A stretch of 64,000 nucleotides of DNA from Helicoverpa zea (lineage: Eukaryota; Arthropoda; Insecta; Lepidoptera; Noctuidae): NCBI RefSeq assembly GCF_022581195.2, contig NC_061470.1, positions 10,850,001 through 10,914,000 on the forward strand, in the 5' to 3' direction. The position numbers and the translations under genes were made by a program. This document shows positions 1-12,980 of the stretch, in pieces; the stretch's first letter is position 1; the number at the start of each line of letters is the position of its first letter. The notes under the pieces were generated by a model. It worked only from the letters and a program-made list of their open reading frames with translations, was not told the origin of the DNA and made no database searches.

Positions 1-1447
1 ATTACCGGTAATCATGTTTTATGAGTTTTCCCCGCCGAAATAGACGCACAATATGCCGCCCCATCGGTGACACGTATACTTGTAAAAAGTTAAAATTGCG
101 TAATATTGCGCTCACGTACTTATTATTGGCATTCATTGTAATAAACGCTCAAATTATCGGTGTACCGAGGCAAAATAACATATTGTCTAACTGGAAACTG
201 TTGAGCGCGGTACATCCACCTACCGCATTTGCATAGAACGGCCTATTATAAGTCATTATCGTAAATTTCCGTTCAATATAATAACATGCGTTGTGTCGCG
301 CAACAAAATTTTATCAATAGAAACGTTGCGATATTTCGTTTGAAATTAGAATCAGTACCGTTTCCGCTTCCGTTCGATATTCGAACGCGCGTATGAATTA
401 AGAACGCCGTTCTAAATAAATGATAACTGTCGATATAATTCAAATAGAGAATGCGAGTGTTTGAATCAGGAACGATTTGAAGAATTTAATTTTTTTAAGG
501 CACCTGAACCGTTCGGAGTATTTCGTTCGGTAACAGATAGCAAGGGAAGAGGCAATAACCATTAAAAGCTTGCGGAGGGCCGTTCAGAAAGTTTTCTTTT
601 CAATAACGCGTCTAATATTCAAATTAGAGGCACTAAGGCGAGGAATTCTCAGCGATATATCATCGAAGCTAATCAGATTTTTTCCTTGCTCCGTACATTC
701 GGTAAAATGTTTCGGGGATTAAATAGGGTACGTTCAGACGGGGATAATTTAGTAGTTTCGAAGCAAGATTTCATTTTTATGCGAATACTTATTGTGTTTT
801 TGTTATTCCATCATTTATCTTCACACCCCTGTGAATTCAGATCTATAGGTGAGTGCTTCGGGAAGGCGTCAAAATTCTTATAAGTCTTCCAAGAACACAT
901 ATCTGTAATGGAATTATTAAAATATTCAAGAAGATCATCCCCTCACGTTTACATTTTTCCGACCTTAATCCGGAGCACACATTAAATCTATCACACATAC
1001 AATTTAAATTTGGAACGCGTCTCTATACCCACGAGTGGAGACAAATTCAAACATGGTGGCATATCAAATGTATGTTCATATAAAATTTACGAAGAAGAGG
1101 CAATTCCTCGATGCCGTCAGTTGGCGAACTCTCAATACTCTCGGGCGCTATAAAAAATAATTTAAATTGCTCTTACAGTGACTCGCTATCGCTCCGAACA
1201 TTTGCATACTAAAATAATGCAAAAATCTATGCGCGGAACGCACTGGGGGCGCGTTCGCGTTAACACAACTGATATTTATGACGTGACGTCTATTAGAGTG
1301 GAGGTTAGAAATATTGATTCTTATTGAGCTTTCTAACTAGATTTCATCAGTAAGAGTGCTGGTGCTAGTTAGAATGTTCTTTTGTAACACTACATTAGAA
1401 GTGGCAGTTTTGTACTTGGAGTCAATTTAACCGTCAAATCCGTAGCG

Positions 1448-1510
1448 GACCCCAATCGGGGTCTGAACATCAATGTCACCGTCAGCTCGGTTTAGACCCC
1501 AATTGGGGTC
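1448..1510. repeat. two GACCCCAAT-type palindromes 47 bp apart
   Basis: GACCCCAATCGGGGTC (1448-1463) has a 6-bp stem, and GACCCCAATTGGGGTC (1495-1510) is a perfect 16-bp palindrome that extends by at least one base on each side. They look like two copies of one motif. Confidence 0.8.
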
Positions 1511-2257
1511 TGCGAATCAGTCATACACTTTCCTAATTATTTACGCTCATATTTATTTTCTTTCCAATCAAACCACATTTGTGAGCACTAAATAAAATAA
1601 CTAAATAAATTTAAATTATTTTTACGCATTCAAACCTTTCATATTTAGCATCCCGTTAGAAATATACCTTTTTAAAATCCAATCGTAATTACCGGGAATT
1701 CTGATCGAACTCGCCATGTTTGTTTACATTAGTTGTTTTTTTAAATTTGAAGACGCATAGACAACATGGCGACGGTGATAGAAGTTTTGCATCGAATGAT
1801 CCGATTCGTTAAAATAAAGAATCGATTTAATAATTTTATATTATTTGATATTATAATATTACTAAATTGCACTTTTGTATACTTACCATAATCTGAAAAT
1901 AAATTAGGAAAAGTAAAATGACTTAATTTATTTTGAAAAAAAAAGCTAGAAAATCAGTGGTAGAAAATACGTTGTAGCCGGAATAAAAAAAAATCTTCGG
2001 TTTTTAGGGTTTCTGAAGACGGAAAATGAAGACTTATTCTTCGGGTGTTTTATGTGCAGGATTCCTGTAGATCTGCCAAACTTAATGGCGATTCGTTACT
2101 TCCAACTTTTTAACTGAGCGGCAAAGCTATTTGACGAGAGCCGTAGTTAGGTGTAGTTATCGCAAAATTTTATGACGATTTTATTGTTTGAAAGGGCAAA
2201 TAGTTCGCTGTTCATCGAAAGCTGGTCCAAGATGGAAAGATGGCCGCCGCCGACTTA

Positions 2258-2941
2258 TTTTTAACCGACTTCCCAAAAAGCGGAGGTTCTCAATTCGACC
2301 GTTTTTTTTTTGTATGTTTGTTACGCGATTACTCAGCCATTTATTTATCGATTTTGATGATTCTTTTTTTGTTTGATAGCGTATACTTCCGAGATGGTCC
2401 CATTATCATCAGGTCAGGATCTGATGATGGAACCTTGAGAAATCGAGGGCGACTTCCGAAAGTTGCAGAAATACATAGGTTGAAATCTTATCACTCAGGT
2501 GTTTGCCTGGTAGCACTATTCAACAGTGAAGGCTTTGAGCTGACCTGATGATGGAGACCAGTGGAGGTCGAGGGAACTCGACAACTGAATATTTTAACTT
2601 TCTCGTGTTTGTGCTTATATTATTCGTATTTACGAGGCCTCTGCAACAGTGAAGGAGATGGAGACGAGAGAAGTTCGGTTGTCGAGTTCCCTCGACCTTC
2701 TCTGGTCTCCATCATCAGGTCAGCTCCAAACCTTTACTGTCTCATAGTGTTATCAGATATACATCTGAGTGTCAAGTTATAACCTTATCTATGCTTACAA
2801 TTTTCGAGAGTTGCCCTCGATTTCTCAAGGTTTCCATCATCAGATCCTGGACCTAATAACAAATATGGGGAATATACCCTTTCGACCAAAAACAAACATC
2901 CAAATTGAGAACCACCTCCTTTTTGGGATTTGGTTAAAAAT
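2258..2941. mobile_element. about 680-bp foldback/long-TIR lepidopteran repeat
   Basis: The left end (AACCGACTTCCCAAAAAG, then GGAGGTTCTCAATTCGACC) reappears in reverse complement at the right end (2903-2941). Inner segments also pair: 2397-2582 (ATCATCAGGTCAG, GAGGGAACTCGAC) with about 2679-2860. The whole block is one imperfect foldback with a loop of about 100 bp. Open frames over 2188-2996 lie inside it and are not genes. I recognise the end sequence as common in moth genomes; its class is uncertain. Confidence 0.8.
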
Positions 2942-4973
2942 ATTTGGTGACTTTAAAATCAATCAATTATTATTATTGTTTCTCATCATCAAATAAGTAC
3001 ATACCTTTGGTAGTTACAAATTTCATTATATTTCAAAACACCAGGCATACCCTCCGCCGTCGACAAAAATCTTAAAATTGTTGAGAAATAATATAAGAAT
3101 AAATTAAAATTCCGTAATAGGTAATAAAAATTCAATTTAAGTTAAAAATTATTACGAATGACGCAACACCAAAATAAATAATACATATAAAAATTTAATG
3201 CTAAAAACTTAAATATCTTTTTTCTTAACAACAAAAACAAATTGAACCTATAGGTAATTTAAAATTAATAAATAAAATTGAAATAAGTTGCTATTAAAAA
3301 ATAGGTATATATAAAATTGGTATTCGATTATTTATAATAAATTTCCGATTTAGGTATCGAATGCACACCGCTGATTGAAAAAAAAAATACTCCATTCCAA
3401 ACTCTTCTTCTTGTCTGTGACTTGACCGATCTTGTAAATTGTTCATTTTTATTGTGTATTTTATGTGCTGATTTTTTAGTTATTGAACATAAATAAGTAC
3501 ACGAAATGTATTGCAACGGATTGAAAATGTTATAAATATGACGTTTGTGTTGTGTTTGAGAAAGTGATGCGATTACTTATTGGTAAGTTTTCACCAAATT
3601 TGAAATGCCTAACTTTTCGATAGACTTAAAAACACCGTAATTATTATCTTTTTCTGAATTAACTGACCCCATTTGACCTTTGCACGTTGTTGTCAAATAA
3701 GTGAGCTCTAAAGTTATAGTTAAAATACTTCTGATCAGGCATTACGGACTTAGAATTCATGTGTTGAAAGTTAGTACAAATTTTTGACTTCCATGTCGCG
3801 ATTCAAAATATCCCGCCGAATCAACGGTAAAATCATATGTCAAAATCTTGTCGAGCAGAGGGGTTAATATTGTAAATATCACAAAAATGTCCAACTTAAA
3901 ATCTTAACTCACCTCGCAGAAAGCAACTCTAACTACAAAAATGCCAGGTTTATACCTACTACTAGCCATTCAAAGGTTTACTTCCTATTGCCCCATGAAC
4001 AACACAACTCCCGTCACGAGAAAGTCCTGGTCCACTGGAAACGCGCACAAACATTAGACGCGTGGGGCAAAGAAATTTTTATGTGTTATTTTTTTTTCTT
4101 GTTTTGAAATATGTACGCCGTTAGGTTATTTATGGGTTCCATAGAGGTTATATTTCGGGAAGTAATGAGGTTTCGTTCGGAAAGGGCAATTTAAATGTGC
4201 GTAGATTGAGTCGTTAGGGGGCGCATCGGTCTACCCTGAGTAAGTCGCGAGCGATCACGCGTGCCCCACCAAACTGTGGCTTTAAAGAAATGCGTAAAAT
4301 GCCTCAATTACCCACGAGATGTTTACTATATTGGCGGGAAGTAATGCTGAAAATGAGTAAAGTTTATTGAGAAAGTCCAGGATAGTAATTTTGTAGAAAC
4401 ATAATAGTAAAAGATGTAAGGTTTAACAAGAAAATAATAACAAGAAACTAGATAATTTAACTAACTCAACAATCCATCAAAATTACATCGAAAAAGAAAC
4501 CAAATAAATACCCAAATTGATAATCCAAAATGAACACGAAAAAGGCCACGGAGCAAAATGCCAGCGTCCACCAACCGAAGCGCAACATTTACGCGTTCAA
4601 ACACTGGACACGGTAGATAAATTAAAAAAAATCACCAAGTACTCACACCGCTATATGAAATCTGATAATGAGAGCTGATATAAAAACTCTTTTATTCATA
4701 ATTTTTATTTATATTAATTAAACATGTGCCAAGTGTACCGTGGCGGGGTTAACGCACGTTTTCAGAGTTTCGACCGATATCCGAACGTGGGGAATTGGGC
4801 ATTCCAATTTTAAATTTCATTGCTCATTATTTTTGTAAAGAGGTTTTATGTGTTCTCTTTTCTTGATAGGTAACTACTGGCTGTATATTCTTTCTTTTTT
4901 ATTTCTAAATATGAAAAATGGAATGATTGTCATTCTAATGTCATTGACAGTGTACTGTCAAATCAATTTTATC

Positions 4974-5204
4974 TATAGTTCGGCCATTCAGAGAATGCGT
5001 TCCTGACACGTCGCGATTGAACTGACGACGTAATAACATTCATTGATTATTGATATAATAATGTTGTTTTAATGCTCCTCAATTGTTAAAACGGTAAACA
5101 ACCAGCAAAAATATTTTTATCGTAACTGCAACGCCATTGCAAAGTTACGTCGTCAGTTCAATCGCGACGTGTCAGGAACGCATTCTCTGAATGGCCGAAC
5201 TATA
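4974..5204. mobile_element. 231-bp MITE with 60-bp perfect terminal inverted repeats, copy 1
   Basis: The element runs from TATAGTTCGGCC to GGCCGAACTATA. Its two ends are perfect inverted repeats of about 60 bp around a short AT-rich centre, with no coding capacity, so it is a non-autonomous DNA transposon. Flanking bases outside the outer TA differ between the two copies, which suggests a TA target duplication (Tc1/mariner-like). The superfamily is inferred. The copy at 24125-24355 has the same length and orientation and differs at about two positions. Confidence 0.9.
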
Positions 5205-5772
5205 GTAAGTATTTGAAGGTACCAAACAGATTATAGAGAATTAGAGTAAATTGTGCAATTGTACGCCTCGTTAGAAACATCTACGCGTAAAAACTAATTC
5301 TTAATTAAAGTTCATTAATTCAGAACTTATCAAAACCGGTAAACAATCTAAACCAAGGAGGTCAATTGCGGTACCAAAAATAATAATTCGAACGAATTAA
5401 TATGAATTATTGTTTACGGCACACAATTACTAAATAAATTCAAATTGCACTAATCCAACGCTCATTCATTGGACAAAACAATAATATTTTCTCATACAAA
5501 GTAGATCATGACAACCGTACATTTGAACCTTAATACGTTGAAATAGAGATGATTTTCGTTTGGCAAGTTATAGTTTTAATAGTGATAATTAATTAAAAAG
5601 ATTATGTATGAACTAAAACATTTCCAAATTGTTTCGAAGTCAACGGATCGTTGGACGTGAGACCGGCACTTGCGGCTATTGTTAAATTTTTATTATTTGG
5701 ACCGTTACCACGATATACTTTTACAATTAGAGTTTTATTGATGACCGTTAAAGCTGCTTGGTTTTCGAATTT

Positions 5773-5792
5773 CGAATAATTTAAATTATTCG
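5773..5792. repeat. 20-bp perfect palindrome
   Basis: CGAATAATTTAAATTATTCG is perfectly self-complementary and follows TTCGAATTT. Related TTCGAA-rich inverted motifs occur at 40602-40661 and about 59885. Confidence 0.8.
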
Positions 5793-6899
5793 GGTTTATT
5801 CGAATTATTTTTTTTTTAAATTGGTTTTGATAAATTAGTCCAAAATAAAGTATTTATTTAAATAATGGTCTGTTTTCAAAGTATTCAGTACTTCTAACTA
5901 TAATTTAAAGACTTAAATATCCTGGTCTGTATAACTGAATTCATACCAACAGCTATATTTAAGCGAGCAGAATATATTTGCCAATAATATCTCACTAACT
6001 AGGACAACTGGTTAATTACAATGTCCTCCATTGAAACGTGTCAAAAGTTATTACAATTAGCGACTGAATCATCGGTTAATTTGTTTTTAATTTTACTCTT
6101 TTTTCACGCAACGGAAATCGCTAAATGTGGTCTTCCTGTGTACTTTTATTAGGAATTGCGGAAATAGGGAATGTTGCTAATAATATTATTTACACGAAAA
6201 AATAATAATAAAATGCTTAGGTTTATAAAGTCAACCAAGTTTCTAAAATTTTAATAATTAGTGTTGATAAAAAAAATTCAACAGATGACATTTAATTTTG
6301 AATGTCAGACCCGTTAGTAATTCCCAAAATGACAGTAATAATAAAAATCTCAACCAACGAATTAAGAATTAAAAACTACATCAAGAAATTCGATCATCCG
6401 TAAAAATAATAAATCAAGATCGAACCCACGGTCTGACTCAAAGATTCTCACAAAAAATAAACCAGTCGAAGACATTCGGGGATTCTTAATATGCAAATAA
6501 TTAACCAAAGTATCGCTCAACCCTTAACACGACACATGTAGGTCAATAAATTAAAAAAATATAATGAAAAAAATAATTCAGTAAACCGGTTTGTACCGAT
6601 CGTAACCCCCTCAATTGTTCTATGATTTATACCAATCGATCTGCATATGGTAATTCGAATAATTATTACGGAGGTCGAAACTACCTACTTAATATGCGAA
6701 TAACAATTAGTGTTTCCTTATTTTTCTTGAGTCACTTTCTCACGAATGGGGTTGATTGATCGGATACTCGTATTTTGTTATCGGGGTGGCCGTTTTATTT
6801 AAATCTGTCCTGTTTTTCGAATTAATGAAGCTACTTGATATTTTTCGAATAATCAATGTCACTTGAACGGATAATTTCAATTTTTAATTTGTTACTGTT

Positions 6900-6946
6900 A
6901 AAAATGTGGTCTTACTTTGCGTCCTGCAAAGTAAGACCACATTTTT
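6900..6946. repeat. perfect 21-bp hairpin with 5-nt loop
   Basis: AAAAATGTGGTCTTACTTTGC (6900-6920) is followed by GTCCT and then by its exact reverse complement (6926-6946). The loop is too short for a typical animal pre-miRNA. It could be the tip of a foldback element or a local template-switch product. Confidence 0.85.
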
Positions 6947-9900
6947 TCATTTCGCAATTATGTTTTCATTTCTATCATATTCGATTTTCATTATTTTTGA
7001 ATTCGTCATAAGATTGCTGATAAACAAAAAACTCATTACAAAGCTTTCCAAAAAATCAAACATCGAACTACGCAACGCATCTATCTCACGATTTAGCAAT
7101 TCAAAAAAAAGAAAGTTTGTATTCAAAACATCATTTTTCTCGACACTGATTATTGTCAACGACATAAATCGTCAATGCTCAATGCTGAGACATTAATGCA
7201 CACAAGCGATCGCATCGCATTATAAAAAACCCATTTCCGAATTTCTTCATCCGAACAATGAACTAAATATCAATACTTCGAATGCGACACTGACATCTGG
7301 GCCGAAGGGTTAAAAAGTCTTAACCCTAATCCTATCTCAGGGCGAACAAAGACGCATCACATATATTAAACCTGTTTTACCGATTGATAGCCCGATTCCG
7401 ATATAGAACGTCGAACAACAATAGCGTAAGATGCATGCTCGCATCGATTTGCATACATCTCCTTTGTATATGCAAATGATTTGATACGATTTTTACAAGG
7501 AGCCGATAGTATGGGAAACTTGGTGTTCGGGTGCGTATGTAAATGAGGCGATAACGTGGCGAGATGGGCGCGTTTATCTAACTTACTGAGTTAGTTGCTC
7601 GCGCGCTTTTGATCTGTAAACGTCACGCGGGAACATCGCTGTGTTTTTAAACTTCGAGTGTAAACGACGCGTTCGATATTTGAAAATTTTGAACTTATAA
7701 TTATTGGTCGATTACGAAAAGTTTATTCCAATTTCAAACAATTATATTTTTTCGAATAATTATTTTTTTTTTTGTTTTGCGTTTAAGGGTTAATTGGAAT
7801 ATTTTTTTCAATTTAATTGACCGATCAATAATTATGAGTTTTTTTTTCAAACTGATCGTTAATTAATTTTTTTGTTTTGCAGGGTTTTCAGTTTTAGTGT
7901 AATAAAAAAAATAGAGTTAAAATAACTTTTTAAAAATAAAAATAAACAATAAAAACAGTGCACATGAATGAAATTAACTGTGACAGACTGAAGATTACGT
8001 TTTTCGAAATTATGAAAATACGGAATTATTATCTTGAGGTAAGAGATTTTTATATCTAACATTTTAACCCGTCCAACCTATATCTGTCTTATAATGTTCT
8101 GCTTTTCAAAAAAAAAACGTTCCCAAATTTTAACTAGTTAAACTACAAACAAGCATTAATAGTTCATTAACTGTTTAACCCTTATCTGAACACAGACAGA
8201 ACATAGATCAGTAGTTAACAAACTTGTGCTTCAGCGAATTAAAAGAGAATCTATAATTGAGAAGGTCGAATGAAAACCTGGAGTTACAAATTCATGGATA
8301 TGACAATGTTCACCACATTGCAAGCTTTTTTTTACTGGGATAGTTTTTTTATTTTTCTTGTTAAATATCTTTACAAGCTTGCTATATGACATAGAAAGCT
8401 GTATACATTTTAGACGTATTGTAATAAAAAATAACCAAACTATACTTACTTACAGTTTTTTTTTTTTTTAATAAAATGCCACCCATAGATTTCATGTCAA
8501 AATTAAGTATTTTTATAAATTAATTGACAGCTGAAAGTACAATAATAATTTACTATAAATATATTGTCCTAGATAAAGATCTATGTATCGCTAACTACAT
8601 TAGTATGACGCGACTTCCTCTGAACTTATCACATTGTTCTGTATATGATGTCATCTGTGTGATTTACTATCCAACATCGTTCAGTTGATATCGGCTCTCG
8701 GAGAATTTGACTCATTATTAAGATAGTTTATTGTATGAAGATGCCATGTTTTATGGCTTTTATAATCATTATAATAGTTAAATTACTAAAATAAGTTATA
8801 ACATTTACTAATTTGTATATAAAAACTAGAGGCCATGTACAAAAAATGTTATAAATAAGAATCCACTCTACGGATTTTGTGCAAACATAACATAAACCAT
8901 CTACTAAACAGCCCGAACAAAGGCTAAACATTTGGATTGGATAGGTGAGCCCGTTTTTGAGTTATAAAATTACAACGAAAAGTGACATTAATTTTTATAT
9001 TTATTTAGATGCTCTAGAAACAAAAAAAAAACACAATTCAAAACTTTTTGCTCAACACAACAGCGAAAAAAAAGTAAAGAATTCAAATATAGAATACCGC
9101 ATCAAACGGTATGTTCCACCTAGAACCGGCACATCCCTCCTCTGGTAATTAAGAGGCGAAAATTAGCAACACGAGCGAAAGACGAAGTGTTTTTCTTTTA
9201 CCCGTATGTGGTCCTACGTGCTCTGAGGTTTCACACCACGCGTTTGTAGCCTGCCTAACATTTATTTGTCTCTTTTCCAATGGTTTTGGTGGAATACGAT
9301 TCTAATTATAACCTTTTTGGGTCTTTTTGATCAACTTAGTCCTTTTACTGTGTTATTTTAATTGGATTTTGTTGATAAACTCGCGGTTTCCTGTGTTTTA
9401 TTGATAGCGTTTTGTTGTTAGTTTGTTATTGTATGTTTTGTGGAGTTTCGTGCAAATATAATATGGCTCCGAGCTAGTTCTCGTAAGTGAATGCGTTTTC
9501 AAGTGTTGCATGTTTTGATTCAGTCATGTGATTAAATCAAAACATGATAACTTCAACTATGTAACAACATAGGTATATTATTTGTTTATATTTAATTTTG
9601 TACTGTTAGTTATTTTTTTCTCATTAGCCAAAGTAAACATAAACAAGCTTCTACGCAATATTGTAGCAAAAAAAAGCGATCTATCTTATTCATCTTACGC
9701 GTTCGTAGGCTGACGGTACACGCATTAAAATTGATCAACACATAACGACGTTATCCATATAAAACGACCCGACTCAGCGGTCACTTCGACAGCGACCCTC
9801 CCTCCTCCCTTCAACCCACTTTTTACGTCAATGTTTTTCTATAGAAACATGAGGAGGGATGGTATAAGTATACGAATAAGTGAATGATGGGGGCTATCAA

Positions 9901-11700
9901 AACATCTCCCTTATCAGCCGGTCCAAGGGTCCCCAGTTTTTAGGGAAAAGGATTAGGTAATACATGACGCGAAGGTTTTAATCGTGATGCCGGGATCAAT
10001 TCGACGTGACTTGACGTTTTGGGGCGATTGTGCTGGTCGTAAGAGGAGCGTGTCGTTAAGAATTTTTAAGCACGTTGAATACACCTACCATTAAAAAAAC
10101 CGAAATCAAAGTATCCTTAGTAAGTATTATGAAAACTATTTTTTCTCTTAGCTCGACAAGGAAATCTCTAAAAGATTTACGTAAATTAAGTTTTCACAGA
10201 ATAAAATCTATTCGTACCCTTTTCGATAACATCCTATCAAACGCAAGATACCGATACACATAAGCATCTTATATTATACCCACATGAAATTCTAAACAAC
10301 ACAACAGATAACCCATAAACAAAAACGACCCACTCTAATCCAAAAATTATCATACCCATCGCCACTGAGGGCTTTATAATTTTTCCACTCATATTAATTC
10401 CTTAATATCGACGGGGGAGGCGAGTAGGTACCACGCCGTCGGTACCAAGCGACCGGGTAGATACCCGGAGACATAAAGCGAGTAGCCCGCTAATTCATCA
10501 TAAGTTAAAGGGTTTTTATGTATAGAACCTTTCCTCTTTGTACGGTCAGCGAAAAGCCCGATGTCTGGCGATACCGTTTAAAAAATTACCCTCAAAGGCT
10601 CTGATATTAATTAACTTTTTAAAAGGTGATTTTGTTAATAGATTCTTGTTGGAGTGATGTAGATAGCACGTGTGAGGCTGGTCGTTTTTTTTGGTGCTAA
10701 GTGTACTTGCACTTGGGGATGGTCTTATTGGGATGTCGTATGAGATTTTAAAATTCTCACACAGGGTGTTTTCAAAAAGATTTTTGCTGTTTTAGCAACT
10801 CATTGATCAATTCTTGTGACTTATGTTTCAAAGGGTAACTAAATCAATTATTATATTATGGCTTTCTCAATACAGTATCTAACTAACTTCTAAAATCTCA
10901 GTACGTACACACGAGACATCTTAAACACAATTACAGTATCTATTTACAAAATACATTTAAAACTTTTAAACCATTTAAAAGTTTACACAAAGTTCGACTA
11001 TCGACGTCTGTTCGCAAATCCGTTCCTATATTAATTGTATTCTATTAAAACTTCAGTTTTAATCTTATCGATCCCTTTGAGCACCCTTTAGGGTGTAAAC
11101 AATGATAATACTGTTATAAGGTATTGATCTAGTTGCAGAAAAGGGTGTAAATAATAATTATTGATGGTAATTAGAGCTGAGAACGTTATTCAGGCTTGTA
11201 GTTTAAACACCATCCTTTACGGGAACTTTCGGTTTCTAATCGACTTTATTACAATACATATTTAAAGATAATTTTTTCTAACCATACCTTTTCCAAATAA
11301 GAGCATAAGATACGTATACAAAACTAAAAAACTACAAACTAATAATCCCACAAATCGGGAGTGCAATTGAGTTTTATTTGGCGAGGCATGTGAACCGAAC
11401 TTTTTGCCAAAAAAAGACTCAAGTGTTACTCAAAATTTCCCATTTTCGGCAACCATCGGCAAAGTAAAAGTTACATACGCCTACATCCCTCCCAGTTAAA
11501 TCAATTAAGGGCTGTTTTAAAATCGTGTGAGGGCCAGGGGCGGCTTAGAAAAACTTCTAACGAATGCCCCCCGAACCCTTTTTAATCAATTAATTACTCG
11601 ATACGAGCATTGTGCTGATTCTATGTTCTAGTTAACTTTAACTTTGGGAATGTGTTAATTAGAAATCACGAATGTATTACTTAGAAAATCGCCTCATTTA

Positions 11701-11905
11701 TCGAAAACTGGCTGTTGCCCACGGTTTCACTCATGTCTCGGGAGATTCAGTTTACGCAAGTGGGTAAAAATTTTCTCATTCTTTCTCAGACTTTAGACTA
11801 TCTGTGTACCTACTCTTTATTTAAATTGGTTCAGTATTTTTATTGTAAAATCCCGATAGATAGACGGAGTCACTTTCGTATTTATAAGACTTATTACCAA
11901 AGAAC
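11701..11905 (+). repeat. degenerate retroelement-tail relic
   Basis: The order of motifs (GTTGCCCACGGTTTCACTC, a degraded middle, AAATTGGTTCAGTATTTT, AGATAGACGGAGTCACTTTC, GTATTTATAA) follows the widespread lepidopteran repeat that reads 'ttgcccgcg…ggttcagcgg…gacagacagagttactttcgcatttataa'. It is strongly decayed. Assignment to a non-LTR retroelement 3' end is inference. The 68-codon open frame within is not considered a gene. Confidence 0.6.
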
Positions 11906-11946
11906 GTGCTACTTGATATAACTGATCACTCGCCTCAACTCACTCC

Positions 11947-12009
11947 AATCGATACTCCATCAAATCGATTCTAAATGAGGTGCGAATCGATTGTACCGAG
12001 TTCAATCGA
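11947..12009. promoter_or_regulatory. homotypic cluster of AATCGA(T) homeodomain/Cut-type sites
   Basis: Four matches occur in 63 bp: AATCGAT at 11947, AATCGATT at 11963, AATCGATT at 11985 and AATCGA at 12004. Start spacings are 16, 22 and 19 bp. ATCGAT is the core that Cut/CUX proteins recognise through a CUT repeat plus homeodomain. A CCAAT box follows nearby, at about 12051. DNA binding is inferred from sequence only. Confidence 0.4.
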
Positions 12010-12920
12010 CACTAATTCGTTGTGATCGCATGATAGATGAAGCAATCAGTCCAATGGGAAGCAATTAGAAGATTTGTTTGTGATTGATCGAGAGTTTAAT
12101 GTTACAATGAAGTCATTCAATTAGGATCGTAATAGACTGATTCATTTTAGTTGCGTTACCATAGTTGGACTTTGAAGCTGATTTTTCTAGAAGTTTTGCA
12201 ATTTTTATTAGTTGTTAATTGCTAAGGAATTATAACAATAACTATCAAGGCATATAAGCTTAATACAAGCTGTTGATTTGCATCCGTGCCATAGTCAAGG
12301 ACGTAATTATACTAATGATTCTCAACCCAAATCAACAAAAAAATTGGTACGAAAATTTTTGATTTAATTTTTTTTTCGGAAATTCGTCAATGTCACCTAC
12401 CCGTTTTCAAACTCGGCGCGTGTGTTACTGGCCTTAAAACCGTGCTGCGCCCTCACACAAACGCAAACACAAAGCATACGCAACGATTATTCATAAATTT
12501 CATTCATAAAATTGGATTACTTCTGAAATACTACGACATTACAATGACAAAAAAAGCAGTGCATATTAGCTATTTCCCGTCTACTGTAATTCCAATCGAT
12601 TATTTACGTATTTTATGTCCTCCTCCTGAAGTATGGCACAAGTGCAAATCAACACCTTGTATTATGTCATAGAAAAACATGTTAGTACATATTTCCAGTT
12701 GCGTAGATCTTTACTTATCTTGTTAAATATTTTGTTTTATTCGAGTTTAGACATGATTGAACCTTTCAAATAGGAAAGTTACACCACAAACAATGTATCT
12801 ACATAAACATATGCAAGTACCCATAATAGCCAATTAACAGCAATTATAAATTAACGTAACGAGCACCATAAAAGTCGTGGATTGCAAATATTCGAAGAGA
12901 CAGAACCGGGGCGGAGCAAA

Positions 12921-12980
12921 CTTCAACTTGGCGCTACTTGGCCCAACTTGGCCGAACTTGGCAAAACTTGCTCCGAACTC
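12921..12980. repeat. six-unit tandem array with 10-bp period (…AACTTG)
   Basis: Reading in 10-bp steps gives CTTCAACTTG, GCGCTACTTG, GCCCAACTTG, GCCGAACTTG, GCAAAACTTG and CTCCGAACTC. The consensus GCCNAACTTG keeps exact 10-bp register, close to one DNA turn. It also yields a 62-codon open frame that is not credible as a gene. Confidence 0.8.

Noticed and set aside
2188..2996. Several open frames of 62-102 codons
   Set aside because: All fall within or across the foldback repeat 2258-2941.
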